Positions 1 to 5,539 of a stretch of 8,488 nt of DNA are shown one piece after another (the stretch's first letter is position 1; each line of letters begins with the position of its first letter). Made by a program: the position numbers and the translations under genes. A model generated the notes under the pieces. The model made no database searches and was not told the origin of the DNA. It saw only the letters and a list, made by a program, of their open reading frames with translations. This stretch comes from JBNKDD01 sp050288085 (GTDB lineage: Bacteria > Chloroflexota > Anaerolineae > Aggregatilineales > UBA3940): assembly GCA_050288085.1 (NCBI GenBank), contig JBNKDD010000249.1, forward strand, positions 1-8,488, given 5' to 3'.

Positions 1-1743
1 GGGGGCTGGCCGATGTCGGTTTTCCTTCTGCCAGATGGCCGTCCTTTCTTCGGTGGAACTTATTACCCGCCAACGCCGCGCTACGGAATGCCCTCTTTTA
101 AGCAGGTTTTGCTGCGTGTGGCGGAGACTTATCGCGAGAAACGTGACCGCCTGGACATGGATGCTGGTCGCCTGATCGATGCTATCAGCCGGGCGATCAA
201 CCTGGATGATCAAACCCCTGAACTCTCCCGTGACTTGCTGGATACGACCTTTCAAACCCTGGCTAACGAGTTTGACAGCCTGAATGGTGGCTTTGGAACC
301 CAGCCTAAATTTCCCCCCAGCATGTCGTTAGAACTCCTTCTTCGACTGTATGATCGTCATGGTTGGGAGCAGGCACTTAAAATGGTTACCCACACCCTCG
401 ACCGGATGGCCTGGGGCGGGATGTACGATCAACTGGGGGGCGGTTTCCATCGCTATTCCGTTGATGCAAAGTGGCTTGTTCCCCACTTTGAAAAGATGCT
501 CTACGATAATGCCCTGTTGATCCGAATCTATCTGCATGCTTATCAGGTGACCGGTGAGCCGCGTTACCGTCAGGTTGTTGAACAAACCATCGCCTATCTC
601 AAACGCGAGATGACCGCCCCCGCAGGCGGCTTCTACAGCACCCAGGACGCCGACAGCGAGGGCGAAGAGGGGAAGTATTTCATCTGGACTGAAGAGGAGC
701 TTAGACAGGTTTTGGGGCAGGGGGAGTCGATCGAGGCAGTACTTGATTATTGGGGTGTTTTGCAAGGTCCCAATTTCGAGGGACAGAATATCCTCTGGGT
801 TCCCGATCGGCCTGAAGCCGTCGCCGACCGGCACAACATGCAGCCGGGCGATCTGCTGGCAGAAGTCGAGCAGGCCCGGCAGAAATTATTTGAGCAGCGC
901 GAACAACGGCTCAAACCGGGCCGCGATGAGAAAATCCTGACCGCCTGGAACGGCCTGATGATCACCGCCCTGGCCGAAGCTGCCCGCACCCTCAACCGCC
1001 CGGACTACGGGGAATTAGCGATCAATGCGGCGGATTTCATCCTTGGGGAGATGTGTCAGGATGGGCGGATGATGCGTTCATATAAAGATGGGCAGGCCAG
1101 ATTCAGCGCTTATCTTGAAGATTACGCCTTCTTCACCGAAGCCTTGATCGAACTCTACCAATCTACTTTTGATCTGCGTTGGTTCCGTGAAGCCTTGACC
1201 CTGACCGAATTAATGGTCGATCTTTTCTGGGATGATGGTGCAGGATTTTACGACACTGCCCGTGATCATGAAGCCCTGATCACCCGCCCCCAGGATATCA
1301 CCGACGGGGCGACTCCTTCCGGTACATCTGGGGCGGTTGCGGTGCTGCTCCGCATGGCGATCCTCGCCGACCGCCCGGATTGGCGCGAAAAGGCCGAACG
1401 AATTCTGGCGCGATTGTCCCGGTCGTTGCAAAATTACCCCCGTGCCTTTGGCTATCTGGCGGTTCAGCTTGATTTCATTCTCAGCCAACCTCACGAGATT
1501 GCACTGATTGGCGATCAGGAATCAGGGGATATGCAGGCACTATTGGAAGTAGTCAATCAACCATTCCGCCCAAACAAGCTGGTGGCGCAGACCGATCAAG
1601 CCGGTGAAACCGATGGCCTGATCCCGCTGCTGGCAGGACGTGAGCAAGTTGACGACAAAGCCACCGCCTATGTATGCCGGAACTTTGTCTGCAAATTACC
1701 GGTGACGACTGCTCAAGAATTAAGCAAGGAGCTTGAACGTTGA
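1..1743 (+). CDS. YyaL/SSP411-type thioredoxin-domain protein (DUF255 family), 5' end missing
   Basis: This is the C-terminal ~580 codons of a protein in the YyaL / spermatogenesis-associated protein 20 family. Members have an N-terminal thioredoxin-like domain followed by an (alpha/alpha)6-barrel resembling N-acylglucosamine 2-epimerase; the biochemical role is unsettled. The reading frame is open from base 1, and its first four codons (GGWP) continue into MSVFLLPDGRPFFGGTYYPP, the end of the thioredoxin fold. The ATG at position 13 is therefore internal and the true start lies upstream, together with the expected CxxC region. Family hallmarks, numbered from that ATG: GGFGTQPKFPP (~92-102), GGGFHRYSVD then HFEKMLYDNA (~142-167), STQDADSEGEEGKYFIWT (~209-226), and DEKILTAWNGLM near 956 nt. 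The C-terminal YVCRNFVCKLPV segment near 1668-1705 is also typical. The family is normally close to 670-700 aa, so roughly 100 residues are missing. It ends overlapping the next gene's start. Family assignment is very secure; function is not. Confidence 0.95.
   Translation, partial: GGWPMSVFLLPDGRPFFGGTYYPPTPRYGMPSFKQVLLRVAETYREKRDRLDMDAGRLIDAISRAINLDDQTPELSRDLLDTTFQTLANEFDSLNGGFGTQPKFPPSMSLELLLRLYDRHGWEQALKMVTHTLDRMAWGGMYDQLGGGFHRYSVDAKWLVPHFEKMLYDNALLIRIYLHAYQVTGEPRYRQVVEQTIAYLKREMTAPAGGFYSTQDADSEGEEGKYFIWTEEELRQVLGQGESIEAVLDYWGVLQGPNFEGQNILWVPDRPEAVADRHNMQPGDLLAEVEQARQKLFEQREQRLKPGRDEKILTAWNGLMITALAEAARTLNRPDYGELAINAADFILGEMCQDGRMMRSYKDGQARFSAYLEDYAFFTEALIELYQSTFDLRWFREALTLTELMVDLFWDDGAGFYDTARDHEALITRPQDITDGATPSGTSGAVAVLLRMAILADRPDWREKAERILARLSRSLQNYPRAFGYLAVQLDFILSQPHEIALIGDQESGDMQALLEVVNQPFRPNKLVAQTDQAGETDGLIPLLAGREQVDDKATAYVCRNFVCKLPVTTAQELSKELER
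1726..1731 (+). promoter_or_regulatory. Shine-Dalgarno for the TTG-started membrane protein
   Basis: AAGGAG lies inside the end of the upstream gene, 8 nt before the TTG at 1740. It is the strongest ribosome binding site in the window. It decides the start of the next gene, because no in-frame ATG is available near the N-terminus. Confidence 0.75.
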
Positions 1744-2042
1744 GAACCATCTTGCGAATTGTCGCTATCCCTGTTTTTGTGGTTGGGCTAATTTTGAGCT
1801 TTATCCCGTTCTTTTTTATCCTGGCTTCGGTCAGTATCGGGGCCTGGTGTGAAGATGTTTTGCGCCGGTTGGGATACCGTGCCCGCCCATCCTGGCTTCC
1901 TATGGCGCTGGGGATTGCCGGATATGCGGGTTTAGGGGTTGCCGGACCTGCCTATGCGGGCCGTCTGCTAATCGGCTGGCCGGGCGCGATTATTGCTCCC
2001 CTCCTGACATTGGTTGCCATTGCCATTCTGGGGCGGTGGTGA
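1740..2042 (+). CDS. Small hydrophobic membrane protein of unknown function (100 aa)
   Basis: I do not recognise this family. The protein is 100 aa and strongly hydrophobic. One segment spans about residues 7-34 (IVAIPVFVVGLILSFIPFFF and on). After a short basic stretch (LRRLGYRARPS, ~41-51) come two further hydrophobic stretches, about 53-71 and 76-97, giving two or three membrane helices; it is very probably an inner-membrane protein. The start is TTG, with its last two bases shared with the upstream TGA (TTGA overlap) and AAGGAG 8 nt before. That arrangement indicates translational coupling to the YyaL-like gene. The only alternative starts are far downstream and would remove the first helix. 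The stop at 2040-2042 lies seven bases before a strong hairpin. Existence is well supported by the ribosome site and coding character; the function is unknown. Confidence 0.75.
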   Translation: MRTILRIVAIPVFVVGLILSFIPFFFILASVSIGAWCEDVLRRLGYRARPSWLPMALGIAGYAGLGVAGPAYAGRLLIGWPGAIIAPLLTLVAIAILGRW

Positions 2043-2048
2043 AATAAA

Positions 2049-2080
2049 AGCGGGGGAAGATCACCTGACCTTCCCCCGCT
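2049..2080. terminator. Intrinsic terminator between convergent genes
   Basis: A perfect 11-bp inverted repeat, AGCGGGGGAAG (2049-2059) and CTTCCCCCGCT (2070-2080), encloses a 10-nt loop. It starts just after the stop of the membrane protein and ends just before the stop of the minus-strand STAS-like gene. On the minus strand the stem is followed by TTTATTTCA, a reasonable U-rich tract. On the plus strand the following sequence (GCTGCATTCCTATTTGTCC) is less U-rich. It is probably the main terminator for the minus-strand operon and a weaker one for the plus strand. Confidence 0.8.
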
Positions 2081-2089
2081 GCTGCATTC

Positions 2090-2716
2090 CTATTTGTCCT
2101 TACTCTTTTCCTTTTTTTCTTCTTTATCTTCCTTCTTGGCTTCTTCGGCTGATTTTCCTCCAAGGAGCCTTTCACGGAGAGATTTTTTCTCCTGGGTGTC
2201 TTTGGCAGGCTTTTCGTCTTTTGCTTTGCCCTTCGGAGTTCCGGTTTTGTCGGTCGGCTTATCGGCTGCCGCGTCCTCTTCCTCTTCGTCTTCCTTACCT
2301 TCGGGCATATCCTTTGCCGAATCGACCATGGCTTGCAACCAGGCCAGGGCTTCGTCTTCAGCAACTTCGTGGAAAAAGCGAGCCCGTACATGCTTGATGG
2401 GTTCGAGCGGCATAGCCTCGCGTAGGAATCGTTTGGTGAAGGGTTTGATCCCAATCAACGCAAACCGCATCCGGATTGTATCAATGAAATCATCCGGTTC
2501 GGCGAGTATCTCCATCAAGGCATCAATTGCATCGGTCGTTAACCCTTCAAGCTCGCAGACATCGATCAGCGCACCACATGCACCCCGTTCCTCATTCTCT
2601 TTGATAAATGCTTCGAGTTCCTCACGCCATTTTTCTAGATCGTCCTGATCCAACTTGCCTTTGGCTCGTAAGATCATGATCCCCGGTTTGTGTAGTTCTT
2701 TCTCCAAATCACCCAT
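2090..2716 (-). CDS. SpoIIAA-like (STAS-type) protein with charged C-terminal tail
   Basis: The protein is 208 aa. Residues ~10-130 resemble the SpoIIAA-like/STAS fold: GIMILRAKGKLDQDDLEKW opens it, then GALIDVCELEGLTTDAIDAL (~48-67), RMRFALIGIKPFTKRFL (~82-98) and a final ARFFHEVAEDEALAWL (~112-127) typical of this family's last strand and helix. Related domains act as phosphorylatable switches or lipid-binding modules, probably cytosolic here. Residues ~134-208 form a low-complexity tail rich in Lys, Glu and Asp, including an acidic DEEEEDAA run, interrupted by a short amphipathic-looking SLRERLLGG (~179-187). The gene begins 18 nt after the kinase stop on the same strand, so the two very likely form an operon. 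The ribosome site (CAGAGATT before ATG) is weak, suggesting coupling to kinase translation. Thr60/Thr61 fall near the position of the SpoIIAA phosphoserine in a by-eye alignment; that is inference only. Confidence 0.8.
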   Translation of the reverse strand: MGDLEKELHKPGIMILRAKGKLDQDDLEKWREELEAFIKENEERGACGALIDVCELEGLTTDAIDALMEILAEPDDFIDTIRMRFALIGIKPFTKRFLREAMPLEPIKHVRARFFHEVAEDEALAWLQAMVDSAKDMPEGKEDEEEEDAAADKPTDKTGTPKGKAKDEKPAKDTQEKKSLRERLLGGKSAEEAKKEDKEEKKEKSKDK

Positions 2717-2734
2717 AATCTCTGTATTTTAGTG

Positions 2735-5065
2735 CTAGGGGGACAATGAGTCCAGTAATTCATGAAGTTCGCCCTCAAGCTCCGGGTATAATCCTGCATA
2801 ATCCGGGAGAATTTCCTGGGCCTGGAGGTATTCGCCGCGGGCTGCATCCAGTTGCCCCATATCCTGGAAGATTTTACCACGTAGTATATAGGGTTGAGGC
2901 CACCAGTTTTCCTCTTCTAAAGACCGTTCGATGAATTCGAGAGCAGCATCGGTCTGCCCGGAGATATAAGCCGCCCTCGCCATATCATAATGGATCTCGT
3001 GTCCAAATTCCGTCCGGTGCTCAAAGTAGGGTGATCCCCATTCCCAGTTTGCCAGCCCGGATTCTTCCACCTGCCGGAAATGTTCAAGAGCGGCTTCCCC
3101 GTTTCCTTGCCCGATATATACTAACCCAAGCAAATAATGAGCTGCCATAAATCCAGGTTGAAATTCCAGGGCCTTTTCTCCGTTGGTCATGGCCGTATCC
3201 AGGTTCCCCAGCCGATATTCAACGTAACCGTTTCCCGTTTCAAAACGTGGATCGCCTGGGAAATTTTCCAATAGACGTCCATAGATTCCCAATGCGCGTT
3301 CATAATCCCGGATATGGACACTGGCTCTTGCCGCTTTTTCGAGTAACTCCCCCTCCCTGGGGTCGAACTCATAGGCTTTTTCGTAATCGGCGATTGCTCC
3401 ATCTGGATCGCCGCCATATAGACGAAGATCGCCGCGCTCTGAATACAACCAGGGCAATTTCCAATCGATTATGTTTATGTCGATAGCGCGATCCATGTCT
3501 GCTATCCCACTGCCATAATCCAGGTATTCCCAGCCCCGGATATCAGCCCGATCTTCATAGGCTGCCTGGCAGATGATAATATTTTCCTCGCAGCGCTCGA
3601 TTACGATACTGTATTGTTCCTCAGCCGCCTCCGGATTGTAAAGTTCCCCCTCTCGCTGGAGTCTTCCCATTCCGAAGTGAACCAGGAGATCGTCATCGTC
3701 AAGCGCCTGGGCATGTTGAAGGTTAGCCTCCGCTGCTCCGAAGTCATAATCATTTAGATACAACATGGCCCGCCCGACTAAGGCTCCAACATCTTCTGGA
3801 TCTTCAGCCAGGGCTTGTTCAAACGACTCGCGTGCGGCTTCGTTATCGCCGTCAGTTAATTGTTCCCAACCTCTCTGGGATAGTGGCTCTAGATCGCTAA
3901 ATATGACACCGGGTTCTGCATCTTCGCCCTCCGGTATTTCGACCTCGTCTGGCTCCTCCTGCTCAACTTCTGCTGTCTCTGTCTCATCCTCGTTAAATAC
4001 GCCGCTCAGTGCCAATATGCCCACTGTAGCTCCCCCCAGCACCAATAATGCGACAATCAGCGCAAACACCAGTCCAAACTTTTTTCGTGGTTTTTGGGGA
4101 GCAGTTGTCTCGGTTGCCACGGGCGATGTAACCGGCTCACTTGCTGCGGAAATATTCACTGTCTCGGCATTATCTACAACTGGCAGCGACTCGGTACTCA
4201 CACCGGGGAAGGTTGCATCTTCCTGGATATCGGCTAACGCTCCTTGTAATGCTTTGCGCATTTCTCCGGCAGTCTGATAGCGTTGATCTGGGTCTTTGGC
4301 GAGGCTTTTGAATACCAGCCGCTCAACCGCCTCCGGTATGTTGCCAATGATGCTGTGAGGAGGTATCAAGGGATCGTTGATATGCTTGAGAATAACCCCA
4401 TAAGGGGTGTCAGCGTTGTAGGGTGGGGTACCAGTTAGCATTTCGTATAGCACGATGCCCAGTGCATAGATGTCGCTGCGTTCGTCGGCACGTTCACCGC
4501 GCCCTTGCTCCGGTGACATATAAGCCGGGGTGCCGATCATCGCACCGCTGGCCGTCAATCCGGTTTCTCCCATCAACCGGGCGATACCAAAATCGCTCAG
4601 CAGCGGTTGTTCGATCTGGGGCAGCAGCACATTGGCCGGTTTGATGTCCCGGTGAATCATTCCCTGGTGATGGGCATAATCGAGTGCGTCGGCCAGCCTG
4701 GCAACAATACCCAGCGTGGCAGCGACTGGTAAAGTTTCACCACGGTCTGCCAGTTTTTCAAGGTATTCTTTGAGCGACATCCCGCCTTCGACGTACTCCA
4801 TGACCATATAATAGTTCTCATCCTGTACGTCAAAGTCGAAGATTTGGACAATGTTTGGATGGCGCAGCTTGGCGACTTCTCTTGCTTCACGTTGAAAGCG
4901 GGTGATAAAGTCTGCGTCCTCAGAGAGATGTGGGTGCATTACCTTAATGGCAACATATCGCTCCATTCCGGGCTGAAACGCTTTGTAGACATTTGCCATG
5001 CCGCCGCGTCCCAGTCGTTCGATGAGTTGATATTTACCCAGTGTTTGTCCCGATAAATCAGTCAT
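2735..5065 (-). CDS. Membrane-anchored Ser/Thr protein kinase with extracytoplasmic TPR domain
   Basis: This 776-aa Hanks-type (PknB-like) kinase transfers phosphate from ATP to Ser/Thr of target proteins. Residues ~11-275 form the kinase domain: glycine loop GRGGMANV (19-26), ATP-binding Lys41 in VAIK, catalytic HRDIKPAN (His138, Asp140, Lys142, Asn145), metal-binding DFG (158-160), and activation segment with Thr171/Ser173 leading to GTPAYMSPEQ (178-187). All catalytic residues are present, so it should be active. A Ser/Thr/Pro-rich linker (~285-325), a basic PRKK and one hydrophobic helix (~330-354) follow, placing the kinase in the cytoplasm. After a very acidic stalk (~359-385), residues ~390-765 carry about ten TPR-like repeats outside the membrane, likely binding proteins or cell-wall material. 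The only two cysteines are Cys492 and Cys499 in this ectodomain. The ATG is preceded by AGAGGA 8 nt upstream. It leads an operon with the STAS-like gene. Kinase identity is certain; the ligand and substrates are unknown. Confidence 0.96.
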   Translation of the reverse strand: MTDLSGQTLGKYQLIERLGRGGMANVYKAFQPGMERYVAIKVMHPHLSEDADFITRFQREAREVAKLRHPNIVQIFDFDVQDENYYMVMEYVEGGMSLKEYLEKLADRGETLPVAATLGIVARLADALDYAHHQGMIHRDIKPANVLLPQIEQPLLSDFGIARLMGETGLTASGAMIGTPAYMSPEQGRGERADERSDIYALGIVLYEMLTGTPPYNADTPYGVILKHINDPLIPPHSIIGNIPEAVERLVFKSLAKDPDQRYQTAGEMRKALQGALADIQEDATFPGVSTESLPVVDNAETVNISAASEPVTSPVATETTAPQKPRKKFGLVFALIVALLVLGGATVGILALSGVFNEDETETAEVEQEEPDEVEIPEGEDAEPGVIFSDLEPLSQRGWEQLTDGDNEAARESFEQALAEDPEDVGALVGRAMLYLNDYDFGAAEANLQHAQALDDDDLLVHFGMGRLQREGELYNPEAAEEQYSIVIERCEENIIICQAAYEDRADIRGWEYLDYGSGIADMDRAIDINIIDWKLPWLYSERGDLRLYGGDPDGAIADYEKAYEFDPREGELLEKAARASVHIRDYERALGIYGRLLENFPGDPRFETGNGYVEYRLGNLDTAMTNGEKALEFQPGFMAAHYLLGLVYIGQGNGEAALEHFRQVEESGLANWEWGSPYFEHRTEFGHEIHYDMARAAYISGQTDAALEFIERSLEEENWWPQPYILRGKIFQDMGQLDAARGEYLQAQEILPDYAGLYPELEGELHELLDSLSP

Positions 5066-5073
5066 TTTACCCG

Positions 5074-5079
5074 TCCTCT
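5074..5079 (-). promoter_or_regulatory. Ribosome binding site of the kinase gene
   Basis: Read on the minus strand, AGAGGA lies 8 nt before the ATG at 5065. It supports this start over any later in-frame ATG; the kinase domain begins only about ten residues in. Confidence 0.65.
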
Positions 5080-5090
5080 GTTGTCTGAGA

Positions 5091-5162
5091 ACAAACTCTA
5101 TGTGTATGATACCATGCTTTGTTTTTTAGGGAAGTGAATTAGAAACGGTGAATAGAGTTTGT
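5091..5162. repeat. 11-bp inverted repeat ACAAACTCTAT / ATAGAGTTTGT flanking the kinase transcription start
   Basis: ACAAACTCTAT at 5091-5101 is matched exactly by its reverse complement at 5152-5162. The centres are 61 bp apart, close to six helical turns. One copy overlaps the -35/spacer of the predicted kinase promoter and the other lies in the leader. This geometry suits a two-site operator. It is unlikely to be an mRNA hairpin, since the distal copy would be upstream of the predicted transcription start. Confidence 0.5.
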
Positions 5163-5166
5163 GCAA
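5138..5166 (-). promoter_or_regulatory. Sigma70-type promoter for the kinase operon
   Basis: On the minus strand, TTGCAC (-35, 5161-5166) and TCTAAT (-10, 5138-5143) are separated by exactly 17 bases. Each hexamer differs from consensus at only one or two positions. The predicted transcription start is near 5131, giving a leader of about 66 nt before the kinase ATG. One copy of the ACAAACTCTAT inverted repeat covers the -35/spacer junction, so a bound regulator could block or modulate this promoter. Confidence 0.6.
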
Positions 5167-5213
5167 GCGGCTTCTTTCATGGCTAGGAGCTGCGAAGTTT
5201 ATGGGAAAAAATT

Positions 5214-5260
5214 GAAGAGTGAGTGCAATAAGATGGGGGACTTATTGCGCCACACTCTTC
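5214..5260 (-). terminator. Long imperfect hairpin with a T-tract on the minus strand
   Basis: GAAGAGTG (5214-5221) pairs with CACTCTTC (5253-5260), and GCAATAAG (5225-5232) pairs with CTTATTGC (5241-5248). Between the two 8-bp helices lie one G-C and one T-G pair and a small asymmetric internal loop; the apical loop is eight bases. On the minus strand the stem is followed at once by AATTTTTTCCC, the form of an intrinsic terminator. No minus-strand gene is seen upstream of it. It may shield the kinase promoter from antisense transcription, act as an attenuator of a longer kinase transcript, or end a small RNA. Confidence 0.45.
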
Positions 5261-5283
5261 GTGGGGTGAGGATAGGGATGAGA

Positions 5284-5298
5284 AACTCTAAAAGAGTT
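5284..5298. repeat. Palindrome AACTCT-AAA-AGAGTT
   Basis: A 6-bp inverted repeat with a 3-bp spacer reuses the AACTCT core found in the 11-bp repeats at 5091-5101 and 5152-5162. With those copies, the core occurs four times within about 210 bp. It could be an operator half-site pair. Confidence 0.4.
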
Positions 5299-5351
5299 AT
5301 AAGTATCATACATGCTTTTAAGGAATTGTTTGTGAATTTTTTATGAAAAAA

Positions 5352-5370
5352 GGTTTGAAAATGGTTTGAA
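5352..5370 (+). repeat. Tandem GGTTTGAA repeat with 11-bp period
   Basis: GGTTTGAA occurs at 5352-5359 and again at 5363-5370, an exact 11-bp step that places both copies on the same DNA face. The second copy overlaps the likely -35 element (TTGAAT, 5366-5371) of the rightward promoter. A related inverted copy, TTCAAACG, is at 5439-5446. The 11-bp spacing resembles the direct-repeat sites of OmpR/PhoB-type response regulators; that comparison is inference. Confidence 0.4.
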
Positions 5371-5396
5371 TAAAAAATATGTATCTGTTATATGAT
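5366..5396 (+). promoter_or_regulatory. Possible promoter for the TPR/TM gene and rsmD
   Basis: TTGAAT (5366-5371) is followed by a TATATGAT stretch (5389-5396). With TATGAT as the -10 the spacing is 19 bases. With TATATG (preceded by TG plus one base, as in extended -10 elements) it is 17. The exact -10 cannot be decided by eye. It would give a leader of about 140 nt before the ATG at 5540. Confidence 0.35.
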
Positions 5397-5481
5397 TTCT
5401 TTTGGTGTGCGTGAATGGGTAAACAAACCGATGTTAGGTTCAAACGTAGGTATACAGGATGTAATCTTTCTGTTGTTTTGC

Positions 5482-5511
5482 CGGGTAAGCCAATGTAGAA
5501 TTGGCTACCTG
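5482..5511 (+). ncRNA. Leader hairpin in the 5' UTR of the TPR/TM gene
   Basis: AGCCAAT (5488-5494) pairs perfectly with ATTGGCT (5500-5506) around a GTAGA loop. Past a one-base bulge (A5487), the stem continues as GGT/ACC plus a G-T and a C-G pair, about 12 bp in all. It lies 28 nt before the start codon. There is no following U-tract, so it is not a terminator. It may be a protein-binding or mRNA-stabilising structure, or part of a switch; no known riboswitch class is recognised. Confidence 0.4.
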
Positions 5512-5539
5512 ACAACCAACCCACCTCAATTGGCGGAAT

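Larger units (their letters stand above)
5066..5539. other. AT-rich divergent intergenic control region (474 bp)
   Basis: This gap separates the divergent kinase operon and the TPR/TM gene, and it is clearly more AT-rich than its flanks. Short frames here (for example 5161-5346 plus, 5318-5524 minus) look non-coding. What can be seen: a kinase promoter (5138-5166), AAACTCTA-type repeats (5091-5101, 5152-5162, 5284-5298), a 47-nt hairpin (5214-5260), a tandem GGTTTGAA repeat (5352-5370), a possible rightward promoter (5366-5396), and a leader hairpin (5482-5511). Confidence 0.7.

Noticed and set aside
13..15. ATG at 13 as the true start of the first gene
   Set aside because: The frame is open from base 1, and the four preceding codons (GGWP) continue the conserved thioredoxin-fold segment, so the gene begins upstream of the window.
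328..834. 168-aa minus-strand frame
   Set aside because: It sits opposite strongly conserved motifs of the YyaL-like gene, with no recognisable domain or ribosome site.
2094..2648. 184-aa Ser-rich plus-strand frame
   Set aside because: It lies wholly opposite the STAS-like gene, and its Ser/Phe-rich composition is simply the complement of the Lys/Glu-rich tail codons. There is no independent support.
3765..4277. 170-aa Ser/Thr-rich plus-strand frame
   Set aside because: It is antisense to the kinase transmembrane and stalk region. Low-complexity composition and complete overlap with a certain gene mark it as a shadow.
5161..5346. 61-aa plus-strand frame in the intergenic region
   Set aside because: It has a GTG start without a ribosome site and runs through the kinase promoter, the hairpin and the AACTCT palindrome. 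No family is recognised.
5352..5370. CRISPR or other array reading of the short intergenic repeats
   Set aside because: The repeats are 8-11 bp with irregular spacing and no spacer-like units, which fits protein-binding sites rather than an array.
5318..5524. 68-aa minus-strand frame in the intergenic region
   Set aside because: AT-driven composition (Phe/Ile/Tyr-rich), overlap with promoter-like and hairpin elements, and no ribosome site seen. I could not support it as a gene.
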